The notes under the pieces are model-generated. The model was not told the DNA's origin. It saw only the letters and a program-made list of their open reading frames with translations, and made no database searches. Shown here piece by piece: positions 10,113 to 17,791 of a stretch of 64,000 nt of DNA (positions are counted from its first letter, which is position 1; each line of letters begins with the position of its first letter). A program made the position numbers and the translations under genes. Source of the DNA: Multivorans sp965116445 (lineage in GTDB: Bacteria; Acidobacteriota; Thermoanaerobaculia; Multivoradales; Multivoraceae); contig OZ220688.1 of assembly GCA_965116445.1 (NCBI GenBank), forward strand, positions 2,914,001-2,978,000, written 5' to 3'.

Positions 10113-11138
10113 ATGTACGAATGGGAGATCAGGATGCAGTTGAGGCACTACCTGGAGCGGGGCATCTCGAAGGCCGAGTTGTCCAGGCGGTTCGGCGTCA
10201 GCCGGCGGACGATCCATGCGTGGATCGAGTCGGGCCAGTTGGACCGCGATCTGTCATCGGGCGCGGCTCGGTACTCGCGGCGGCCGCGGGTGGCGCACAA
10301 GCTGGATCCGTACAAGGAGTTGATCGAGGTGCGGCTCGGCGAGTTCCCCAAGCTGTCGGCGAAGCGCCTGTTCGACGAGGTGCGTGCGGCCGGCTACGAC
10401 GGCGGGTACAGCCGCGTGAGGGACTATGTGCGGGAGGTGCGGCCGCGGGCTCCTCAGGAGGCGCCGGTGCGGTTCGAGACGCCGGCGGGTCTTCAGGGTC
10501 AGGTGGACTTCGGGACGTTCAGGCTGCCCTGGGGACGTCGGCATGCGCTGCTGGTGGTGCTCGGCTACTCCCGGCTCTTGTGGCTGCGTTTCTACGAGCG
10601 GCAGACGATGCCGGTCCTCATCGAGGGGCTTGAAAGCGCCTTCTGTCGGTTCGGCGGCGTGCCTCAGGAGCTCCTCTTCGATCAGATGCGTGCCGTGGTC
10701 GTGTCGGACGATCGCGCCTCGGGCGGCGAGTTGGCGCTCAACGCCGAGTTTCTACGGTTCGCGGCTCACTGGGGTTTCGTGCCGCGGTCGTGCCGCCCCT
10801 ACCGGGCGCAGACCAAGGGCAAGGTGGAGCGGCCAATCCGGTACCTGCGGGAGAGCTTCTTCTACGGCCGGTCGTTCACAAATGACGCCGACCTGAATGA
10901 GCAGGCCTCGCGCTGGCTGGAGGGCACCGCCAATGTGCGCCGGCATGGCACGACGGGTGAGCGCCCGGTGGACCGTTTCGAGCGGGACGAGCGCCAGGCG
11001 CTTCGTCCCCTGTCCAGCCATCCCTACCGAGCTCTGGGCGCACGGCAGCCCGAAGCGGCGTCTCGGCACCGCTTCGTGGCGCCGACGGTACAGGTGCAGC
11101 GCCGTCCCTTGCGGGAGTACTCGGAGGCAGTCCGATGA
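10113..11138 (+). CDS. istA: IS21-family transposase IstA
   Basis: The 341-residue protein begins with a helix-turn-helix (ISKAELSRRFGVSRRTIHAWI), followed by the DDE integrase core (QGQVDFGTFRL; ELLFDQMRAVV; TKGKVERPIRYLRESFFYGR). IstA catalyses strand transfer of the IS21 element. Its last four bases (ATGA) overlap the istB start, the usual coupling in this family. Length is shorter than many IstA proteins but the catalytic core looks intact and no frameshift was seen. Confidence 0.92.
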   Translation: MYEWEIRMQLRHYLERGISKAELSRRFGVSRRTIHAWIESGQLDRDLSSGAARYSRRPRVAHKLDPYKELIEVRLGEFPKLSAKRLFDEVRAAGYDGGYSRVRDYVREVRPRAPQEAPVRFETPAGLQGQVDFGTFRLPWGRRHALLVVLGYSRLLWLRFYERQTMPVLIEGLESAFCRFGGVPQELLFDQMRAVVVSDDRASGGELALNAEFLRFAAHWGFVPRSCRPYRAQTKGKVERPIRYLRESFFYGRSFTNDADLNEQASRWLEGTANVRRHGTTGERPVDRFERDERQALRPLSSHPYRALGARQPEAASRHRFVAPTVQVQRRPLREYSEAVR

Positions 11139-11932
11139 AGGCGCCGGCAGGCGATCGGCGGGCTCGGCTACGAGAGATGCTGGCGGACTTGAAAATGCCC
11201 GGTGCGCTGGAAGCCGTGGACGGCATCCTGGCCCAGGCCGACAGCGGAGCGGTGACCGCGGGCGAAGCGATCGAGGAGCTGCTTTCCGCCCAGATCGTGC
11301 TGCGCAACAACCGCCGACTGCAGGCGGCGATGCGTTCGTCGCGCCTGCCGGCGGTCAAGACGCTCGACCAGTTCGACTTCAGCTTCCAGCCCAGCATCAA
11401 GCGGGAGCAGATCGAAAGCCTCCACGAGTTGGGCTTCCTGGCGCGGGCCGAGAATGTGATTCTCCTGGGGCCGCCGGGAGTGGGCAAGACCCACCTGGCG
11501 ATCAGTCTCGCGATCTCAGCCGCCGAGTCGGGCCGCAAGGTCTACTACGGCACCCTGGCGGCCCTGATCGAGTCGTTGACCGAGGCGAAGGCCGCGGGCA
11601 ACCTGTCGCGCCGGCTACGCGTGCTCACCCATCCAGCCCTGTTGGTCGTGGACGAGATCGGCTACCTGCCGATCAGCCAGGACGGCGCCGTGCTCTTCTT
11701 TCAGTTGATCAACGCCCGACACGAGCGCGCCTCCACCGTGCTCACCTCCAACAAGGGCTTCGAGGAGTGGGGCGGCGTGCTCGGCGACGAGATCATGGCC
11801 GCCGCCCTCATCGACCGCCTGCTGCACCACTGCCACATCGTCAACATCCGGGGCAACAGCTACCGGATGAGGGCGCACCAGGACCTCCTACGCCCCGCCC
11901 GCGAAAAGCGGCACCAGGAAGCCGGCTCGTGA
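11135..11932 (+). CDS. istB: IS21-family AAA+ ATPase IstB
   Basis: The 265-residue protein has Walker A GPPGVGKTHLA and Walker B LLVVDEIGYLP, with the typical IstB N-terminus (LREMLADLKMPGALEAV) and C-terminal LLHHCHIVNIRGNSYR. IstB is the ATP-dependent regulator that assembles on target DNA and activates IstA. It starts inside the istA stop (ATGA overlap). The reading frame is intact, so this element may still be active. Confidence 0.93.
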   Translation: MKAPAGDRRARLREMLADLKMPGALEAVDGILAQADSGAVTAGEAIEELLSAQIVLRNNRRLQAAMRSSRLPAVKTLDQFDFSFQPSIKREQIESLHELGFLARAENVILLGPPGVGKTHLAISLAISAAESGRKVYYGTLAALIESLTEAKAAGNLSRRLRVLTHPALLVVDEIGYLPISQDGAVLFFQLINARHERASTVLTSNKGFEEWGGVLGDEIMAAALIDRLLHHCHIVNIRGNSYRMRAHQDLLRPAREKRHQEAGS

Positions 11933-12063
11933 TCAGCCGCCAACCCCCTCGGCTCGGCGTGCGTCCGGTGTCGGCCTCCGGTCGCTCCGCTCCCTACGGC
12001 CGACACCGGAGTCCTGCCGCGCCATTCCCGATGCCTGATCCGGACCCTACCGCCCCCGAGGAA

Positions 12064-12114
12064 GTGTGCAGTTTTCGGTTGCCACAAGTGCGCAATTTTC
12101 GGTTGCCATTGACA
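12064..12114 (-). repeat. IS21 right terminal inverted repeat
   Basis: On the plus strand this reads GTGTGCAGTTTTCGGTTGCC and ends TTGCCATTGACA. It contains two tandem copies of the TTTTCGGTTGCCA subrepeat about 27 bp apart. It pairs with the left repeat at 9990-10040. Confidence 0.88.
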
Positions 12115-12118
12115 CGGG

Positions 12119-13120
12119 ATGGACGCGTCGGGCGCGGTGGTGTTTCAGCGTCAGTTGAAGGCACCGCGGCTGATGGAGTTGATGTCGCGGCTCAAGCCGT
12201 GCCTGGTGGGGATGGAGGCGAGCTGCGGCGCGCACCACTGGGTGGAGAAGCTGAGGGATCTGGGCCACGACGTGCGGATGATGAGTCCGCAGTTTGTCCG
12301 TCCGTACGTGAAGTCGAACAAGAGCGACTACCACGACGCGGAGGCGATCTGCGAGGCGGTGTCGCGTCCGACGATGCGTTTCGTGCCTTACAAGACGAAG
12401 GAGCGCCGGGCGCTGCAGCAGATCCACCGAAGTCGGGAGACGATGGTTGGTGTGCGCACGCAGTTGGCGAACCAGTTACGTGGTTTTCTGCGGGAGTACG
12501 GGATCGTGCTGCCTCAGGGTCTGGCGGTGATCAAGCGGGAGGTGCCTGCGATCGCGTCGGACCCGGAGCGGGCCCTGCCGGGCGACTTTCGGGCTCTCTT
12601 GTGCATGCAGCACCAGGCGCTGATGCAGGTCGACGATCAGGTGGCGGATCTGACGGCGATGCTGGAGCGGGAGTCGAAGGAGAACCCCCTGTCCGAGCGT
12701 TTGATGTCGATCCCGGGGATCGGTCCGATGGTGTCGACGGCGCTGGTGGCGTCGGTCGGCTCGGGCTGGGCCTTCAGCAGCGGCCGTCAGATGTCGGCGT
12801 TTCTCGGGCTGGTGCCTCGTCAGGCATCGACCGGCGGGCACACGAGGCTGTTGGGGATCAGCAAACGCGGGGACCGCTACATGCGGGCGCTTCTGATCCA
12901 CGGTGCGCGGGCGGTGCTGCGCACAGCCCACAAGGGCGAGCGGACGCGGCTCAAGGAATGGGCTCTGGACGTCAAGCGGCGCCGGGGGGCGAACGTCGCC
13001 ACGGTGGCCGTGGCCAACAAGCTGGCTCGAATCGCCTGGGCGGTGCTGCGACACGACGAACGCTACAGCGACGAACGCCATGTCGGCGGTCGAGCAAGGG
13101 ACTCACGGGCCGCGGCGTAG
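12119..13120 (+). pseudogene. IS110/IS1111-family transposase, 5' truncated by IS21
   Basis: The 333 visible residues contain most of the family: CLVGMEASCGAHHW (catalytic Glu), SDYHDAEAI (catalytic Asp pair), and the C-terminal transposase_20 region LMSIPGIGPMVSTAL with SGRQMSAFLGLVP and GDRYMRALLIHGAR. The normal start, with the first catalytic Asp in a GIDLAK-like motif, is absent. The sequence begins at HG-MDASGAVVF immediately after the IS21 right end. The ATG at 12119 is therefore probably an internal methionine and the protein would lack one of the four DEDD residues. It is unlikely to be active unless complemented in trans. Confidence 0.85.
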
Positions 13121-13466
13121 ACGGCTCGGGGAACAGCGAACCAACGATAGGAGAATCGCCCCACCAAGCAGTTTGCGGGGACTCATTCGAGCGATGGCGA
13201 AACAGGTCGGACCGGCGCGTTGAGAAGCCTGAGTCGGCGCAGGGCCCATCAAGAGGCCGTCTGGGTGTGAAGAGGCCGACGCGCGCGTATTCCATCGGGG
13301 CCAGGGAGCTCTCTCTCAGAGACTCCCACCAACAGGCCGAATACATGCAAGCAACTGCACCTACCTCGCCAGAAACCCGGAAAGAGCCCTTGCACAAGCG
13401 GGGCGGACCATACATGCGCCGGCGTGTCATCCGTGCGTCCGATGACGGACGCACGGACTGTTTCGG
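13121..13466 (+). other. Non-coding 3' part of the IS110-type element; possible guide RNA locus
   Basis: About 300 bp after the transposase stop have no credible gene and run to a palindromic repeat. In IS1111-group elements the long non-coding segment that encodes the target-specifying RNA lies 3' of the transposase, so this is where it would be expected. I did not resolve a fold or the element's right end, so this is a positional inference only. Confidence 0.35.
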
Positions 13467-13490
13467 GGGTGGCGCGGGGTCGCGCCACCC
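13467..13490. repeat. Dispersed REP-like palindrome, copy 1
   Basis: A perfect 10-bp stem (GGGTGGCGCG / CGCGCCACCC) encloses a 4-nt loop and is followed by GGGTT. A second copy with the same stem, a one-base different loop and the same right flank occurs at 23705-23728. Confidence 0.7.
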
Positions 13491-13579
13491 GGGTTTTCGC
13501 CGGCATCCGGTCCGGTTTGCGTGGTCGTCACGCCTTGGCGGCTTGGCTTGGTAGTCTGTTCTGCCCATGGAGTGCGGCT

Positions 13580-13921
13580 GTGGTTGAGGAAGGCGGTGCG
13601 GCCGAACGGGTTCATCCCCGTGTTGAAGCGTCGTCTGAAGATGTGGCCGCGTTCTGCCGGCGCTGGGAGTTGGATGAGATGGCGCTCTTCGGCTCCGTCC
13701 TCAGGGACGACTTTCGCCCGGACAGTGACATCGACGTCCTGATCCGGTTCGCCTGCGTACCGACGCCTGGCCTGTTCGGACTCGTTCGCATGGAGGATGA
13801 ACTCGCCGCTCTGTTCGGCCGCCCGGTCGACCTGTTGACCCGTGACGCGATCGAGCACAGCAGGAACTACATCCGTCGGCGGGCGATTCTCGATTCCCTG
13901 CAGGTCGTCTATGCCGCGTGA
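13580..13921 (+). CDS. MNT-type nucleotidyltransferase antitoxin (MntA-like)
   Basis: The C-terminal part of the frame contains ALFGSVLRDDF and SDIDVLIRF, the GSxxR...DxD motif of minimal nucleotidyltransferases, followed by LFGRPVDLLTRDAIEHSR. Such proteins pair with HEPN partners, and some AMPylate the HEPN toxin. The start is uncertain: a GTG at 13580 gives 113 residues, and the frame is open further upstream into non-coding-looking sequence. The stop overlaps the next gene's ATG by 11 bp, which is typical of MNT/HEPN operons. Confidence 0.8.
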   Translation: MVEEGGAAERVHPRVEASSEDVAAFCRRWELDEMALFGSVLRDDFRPDSDIDVLIRFACVPTPGLFGLVRMEDELAALFGRPVDLLTRDAIEHSRNYIRRRAILDSLQVVYAA

Positions 13922-14255
13922 GGAGGCCGCACTCCTGCTGGACATGCTGGAGTCGGCGAGGGACGCGGTGGAGTTTGCCGAGGGGCTTGGAGTACGTCGA
14001 TTTCGTTGAGGATCGCCGAAGCCAGCTCGCCATCCTCAAGGCGGTCGAGATCGTTGGTGAGGCGGCTTCGCGCGTGTCCGCGGCTACCAGGGAGGCAATT
14101 CGGCGATTCCCTGGCGCGAAATCACTGGCATGCGAAATCGCCTCGTCCATGCTTACTTCGGAATCGACCTGCGCCAAGTGTGGGACACGGTGAGGGACGA
14201 TATCCCTTCGCTGATCAACGAGTTGGAGCCGTTGGTGCCGCCGAGCTCTGGCTAG
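13911..14255 (+). pseudogene. HEPN (HepT/DUF86-like) toxin partner with two compensating frameshifts
   Basis: The three frames join to one DUF86-like protein of about 114 residues: MPREEAALLLDML with AVEFAEGL, then EYVDFVEDRRSQLAILKAV with EIVGEAASRV, then WREITGMRNRLVHAYFGIDL and VWDTVRDDIPSLI. The RNRLVH segment is the R-x4-H ribonuclease motif of HEPN toxins. The first break is an extra T at 13987-13988, which leads to an early TGA. The second is a missing C in the run at 14109-14111. As written the gene cannot make a functional toxin. HepT-type partners cleave RNA and are controlled by the MNT antitoxin encoded just upstream. Confidence 0.78.
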
Positions 14256-14390
14256 TCGGAGCCAAGGGACGCACCCTTTCTTCGGCGGCGGGAGCGGCCT
14301 GTCGGCCATCCCGGATCGCAGGCGAGGAAGGCGGAGGCGGTTTGCGCCGACAGAGCGACTTACGGCTCCCAAAGTCTGGTGCGGCGACGC

Positions 14391-15065
14391 TCAGGATCCT
14401 GCCTTGAGCCCGTCGGCCTCCGCGCACTCCCGCCACCTGAAGCAGGACGTCACGTGGTCGTTCACGATGCCTGTCGCCTGCATGAAGGCGTAGCAGATCG
14501 TGGGGCCGACGAAGCGGAAGCCGCGTGCCTTGAGCGCCTTGCTCATCGCTTCGGAGGCCGGGGTGGAGGCGGGGACTTCCTCGAGGCTGCGGGGGGCGTT
14601 GGTCTGCGGCTTGCCGCCGGTGAACTGCCACAGGAACTCCGACGGGGCGACACCGGCGTCGCGGAGTTCGAGCCAGGCCTGGGCGTTGCCGATCGCGGCA
14701 CGCACCTTCAGGCGGTTGCGGACGATGCCCGCGTCGGCCAGCAGGGACGCGACCTTTCGTTCGTCGTAGCGGGCGACGACCTCGGGGTCGAAGCCGTCGA
14801 AGGCGCGACGGTAGGCCTCGCGCTTCCGCAGGATCGTGTACCAACTGAGGCCGGCCTGGGCGCCTTCCAGGATCAGCATTTCGAAGAGTCGCCGGTCGCC
14901 TCGGACAGGTACGCCCCATTCCTCGTCGTGGTAGGCGAGGTACAGGGGGTCGTCGTTTACCCAGCCGCAGCGTGTTCGGGCGGTCACTGAAGGCTCGTCA
15001 GGGCTTAGTTCGTTTCGCACCGGGACATCGCCGCTTCGTGGCGCAGTTCGAGCGGCTTCCGCCAC
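14391..15065 (-). CDS. tag: DNA-3-methyladenine glycosylase I
   Basis: The 224-residue protein shows the Tag signature RCGWVNDDPLYLAYHDEEWG and GLSWYTILRKR, FVGPTICYAFMQA, and the C-terminal NDHVTSCFR. Conserved Cys/His residues at both ends are the zinc ligands. Tag excises 3-methyladenine from DNA in base excision repair. The GTG at 15065 gives a 30-residue extension ahead of the conserved start, so a GTG nearer to RCGW is also possible. It starts 6 bp after the stop of the upstream GWxTD/VWFA gene, so the two may be co-transcribed. Confidence 0.92.
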   Translation of the reverse strand: MAEAARTAPRSGDVPVRNELSPDEPSVTARTRCGWVNDDPLYLAYHDEEWGVPVRGDRRLFEMLILEGAQAGLSWYTILRKREAYRRAFDGFDPEVVARYDERKVASLLADAGIVRNRLKVRAAIGNAQAWLELRDAGVAPSEFLWQFTGGKPQTNAPRSLEEVPASTPASEAMSKALKARGFRFVGPTICYAFMQATGIVNDHVTSCFRWRECAEADGLKAGS

Positions 15066-15071
15066 TTGCTG

Positions 15072-17735
15072 CTACGGGTAGTAGCCGCGGATCGTCCGGG
15101 CTTTCGCGCCTCGTTGGTCGACGACGACCTCGACGCGGCGGAACGCGTCGGAGGGCGCGGTGCTGGAGGACTGGTAGGCAAGGAAGTACTTCGAGCGGAG
15201 TTCGAGCGCGATCTGGTCGTAGACGGCGCCGAGCTGGCCTGCGTCTTCGACGAAGAACGCACGGCCGCCGGTCTCCGTGGCCAGTTGCTCCAGCACCTTC
15301 TTCGGGCTTTCCTTCGCCTTCTTCGGCAGCGCCAGGCCGATCGCGTAGATCGCGGCCTCGGAGCGGCGGGCGTACTCCAGGGCGTCGTCCAGGTCGTACC
15401 GGCTGTGTTCGTCGATGCCGTCGGAGAGCAGGAGCACGGCGCGCTGCCCGGGCAGTCCGTTCAGGTGGTACAGCGTGAAGATCAGGCTGTCGTAGAGGGC
15501 GGTGCCGCGCTCGGCGCGCAGGCCCATCAGGCCCTTGGCGAAGTCGATTCGGTCGCGGGTGAACGGCGCCGCCAGGTGCGGCCGATCGTTGAAGGTGACG
15601 ATCGAGAGTTCGTCGCGGTCGGTGATCACCTGCTGGAAGAAGTCGGCCGCGGCCTGGACGGACTGCTGCAGGCGTTCCTCCATCGATGCGGAGACGTCGA
15701 GCAGGATCGTGCCGATCAGCGGCGTGTCGTCGACCCGCTCGAAGCGGACGATCTCTTGCGCGACGCCGTCCTCGAGCACCTGGAAGGAGTCCTCCCCGAG
15801 GTCGAGCAGGGGCCGACGGTCGCGGTCGTCCACCGTCGTGTAGAGCTCGACGAAGTCGACCTGGACTTCCTCCAGCGTCGCGGGTCCGTTGATGATCGCC
15901 GTGTCCTCGACAAACGCTGCCGGTCCTTCGGCGTCCGCGAGCTTGCCGACGATGCGAATGATCGTGAGTTCGGGTCCGTCGGGGAGCTCGACCGGGACGG
16001 TGAACGGCGCCTCGTAGAGCGTCGCCACCTGGTCGTCGCCTCGGAACACCTGGAGTTCTTCGAGGCCCCGTCCCTCGGGGACAGTCACCTGCGCCCGCAT
16101 GCGGACGCTGTCGCTGTGCCGGTTGCCGGGGATCGGCTCGATGATCCGCACGTCGAAGCGGTGGGGCGAGCCGTTGATCAGGTAGGAATCGCTGGCGATC
16201 TGGTCGCCGTTCGCGTCGTAGGCGATCGCGCGCAGCATCTGGCTGCGGGGCAGTTCGCCGAGGCGCACGTCGGCGCTGTAGGGCGCCCGCCTGGTCGTGA
16301 AGAGGTCCTTGTCGTCAAGCGTGAACCGCACCTTCTCGACGGGTCCGGTGACCGCCGTGTCGAATCGCAGATAGCCCGAGACGAGGTCGCCGCCCGGCGC
16401 GATGATGCGGATGGACGGTTCGCCGGCGACGAGCGCCCGGTTCGCCTCGGCGAAGATCGGTTCGAGGTCGGCGTCCGTCCAGCCCGCCGCCTCTTCGACC
16501 CGCGGCACCGTGAGCGGCTCGGCGTGACGCCACACCGCGTCGCCGTTCAGGTCGTCGACCCGCAGAATCAGCTTGTAGTCGCCGGGGCGCAGGTAGCGCT
16601 GGGCCACGAGCGGCATGGCCGGCAGGCCGTCGTCGACCGCGTCGCCGTCGACCTCGTCGACCGGGAACTCGAAGCGGTAGCGGAAACTCTCGAACAGCCG
16701 GTCGTCGCCGGTGTCCGCGTCGGCCCGCAGGACCTCGCCGATCAGTTCGAAACCGTAGGAGCGCGCGCCGGCAAGGTCGGCGAGAGCGGCGCTCGCCGCC
16801 TCGATCTCGACCAGGGTCTGGACGACGGTCCGGCTCTCCTTGCGACCCGGGAAGGTCACGTCAAGCGAGGCGTCAAGCTGCGGCGCGCCGGAGGGGAGGT
16901 CGGTGGAGTAGGACTCGAACGTGCGCAGCCACTCGTTCGACGGCGCTTCGATCGGCTCCAGCTTCTCGCCGATCATCCGCTCGTAGAAGAAGCCGAGCGC
17001 GCCGCCCCAGTCGTTCAGGATCTTGATGATCCCCAGCGCGTAGCCGAGTTCCTCCTCCTTGCAGCCGGCGCCGAGATCCTCCCGGCCGATTCCGCCGATT
17101 CCGCCGCCGGGCAGGTCCATCCGCCCGCCCGGTTGCATCATGCCGATGCTGAGGGACTCGCTCGGTACCCAGGCGCGCCACGCGCCGACGCCCATGCGTC
17201 GGTAGAAGATGACCGCGTACTGGTCCTGCCGCAGCCGGCGGCTGTAGAGCGCGCCGATCACCTGGCTCATGTCCTGGAAGCCGTAGAACCAGGCTTCGAT
17301 CTTTGTAGCGGAGCGCTGGGGACAGATGTCGACGTGGATGTCGGGCGGTCCGTTCAGGAGGTAGTAGCGGGCCCGCTCGTCGTCCGTGCTGTCGAACAAC
17401 TGGCGGACCATGGCGAGCCTCTCCTCCCAGTGCTCCCGGAACTCGTTGCGGGCGGTGTCGGGGTAGGGGTCGCGGGCCTTCCAGAACTCATCGATGAAGG
17501 CGTCCCGCTGGTAGTCCTGGGACAAGCAGAGGAAGGACTGGATCTCGTCGTCCGTGAGCAGCAGCAGGACCTCCTCGACCCACTGCCAGTGGTGGGCGGG
17601 CAGGGTGGCCGGATCCGGCTGGCGGCCGTCATTGCAGGGCGGGCGCTTCTTCTTGGCGGCCGATGCGGCGCCGGCGGCCAGGAGAAGTGTCGCGGCCGCG
17701 ATCGGTAGGGCTTTCGTAAGGACTTTGCTGCGCAC
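15072..17735 (-). CDS. Secreted GWxTD-domain and VWFA-domain protein
   Basis: The 887-residue protein has a signal peptide (AAATLLLAAGAASA). A GWxTD-type domain follows (about 45-250, with DEFWKARDPYPDT and YYLLNGPPD), then beta-rich central modules (about 300-590). The C-terminal VWFA domain has MIDAS residues DVSAS and LLLSDGIDEHS. GWxTD and VWFA-related proteins of this build are known mainly from Acidobacteriota. The VWA module suggests metal-dependent protein binding outside the cytoplasm, but the ligand is unknown. It shares VWFA style with the three paralogues at 47-54 kb, which lack the GWxTD part. Confidence 0.85.
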   Translation of the reverse strand: MRSKVLTKALPIAAATLLLAAGAASAAKKKRPPCNDGRQPDPATLPAHHWQWVEEVLLLLTDDEIQSFLCLSQDYQRDAFIDEFWKARDPYPDTARNEFREHWEERLAMVRQLFDSTDDERARYYLLNGPPDIHVDICPQRSATKIEAWFYGFQDMSQVIGALYSRRLRQDQYAVIFYRRMGVGAWRAWVPSESLSIGMMQPGGRMDLPGGGIGGIGREDLGAGCKEEELGYALGIIKILNDWGGALGFFYERMIGEKLEPIEAPSNEWLRTFESYSTDLPSGAPQLDASLDVTFPGRKESRTVVQTLVEIEAASAALADLAGARSYGFELIGEVLRADADTGDDRLFESFRYRFEFPVDEVDGDAVDDGLPAMPLVAQRYLRPGDYKLILRVDDLNGDAVWRHAEPLTVPRVEEAAGWTDADLEPIFAEANRALVAGEPSIRIIAPGGDLVSGYLRFDTAVTGPVEKVRFTLDDKDLFTTRRAPYSADVRLGELPRSQMLRAIAYDANGDQIASDSYLINGSPHRFDVRIIEPIPGNRHSDSVRMRAQVTVPEGRGLEELQVFRGDDQVATLYEAPFTVPVELPDGPELTIIRIVGKLADAEGPAAFVEDTAIINGPATLEEVQVDFVELYTTVDDRDRRPLLDLGEDSFQVLEDGVAQEIVRFERVDDTPLIGTILLDVSASMEERLQQSVQAAADFFQQVITDRDELSIVTFNDRPHLAAPFTRDRIDFAKGLMGLRAERGTALYDSLIFTLYHLNGLPGQRAVLLLSDGIDEHSRYDLDDALEYARRSEAAIYAIGLALPKKAKESPKKVLEQLATETGGRAFFVEDAGQLGAVYDQIALELRSKYFLAYQSSSTAPSDAFRRVEVVVDQRGAKARTIRGYYP

Positions 17736-17791
17736 GGTGAGTCGCCCCGGGGCTTGAGGTGTCCAGTCGAGGTGTCTAGTCTACGCTTGCA

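Larger units (their letters stand above)
9990..12114 (+). mobile_element. IS21-family insertion sequence, complete
   Basis: The 2125-bp element contains istA and istB and is bounded by imperfect 51-bp inverted repeats beginning TGT and ending ACA. Each end contains two tandem copies of a GGCAACCGAAAA-type subrepeat, matching the multiple terminal repeats of IS21 elements. It inserted at the 5' end of an IS110-type transposase: the codons for His-Gly just outside the right end fit the IS110 reading frame. No clear target duplication was seen, which together with the missing left part of the IS110 gene suggests a later deletion on the left. Confidence 0.9.

Noticed and set aside
15066..17708. 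Long plus-strand open frame (880 codons) opposite the GWxTD/VWFA gene
   Set aside because: It is antisense to a gene with clear domains and signal peptide. Its text is Arg/Asp/Val-rich without motifs, as expected from a high-GC shadow frame.
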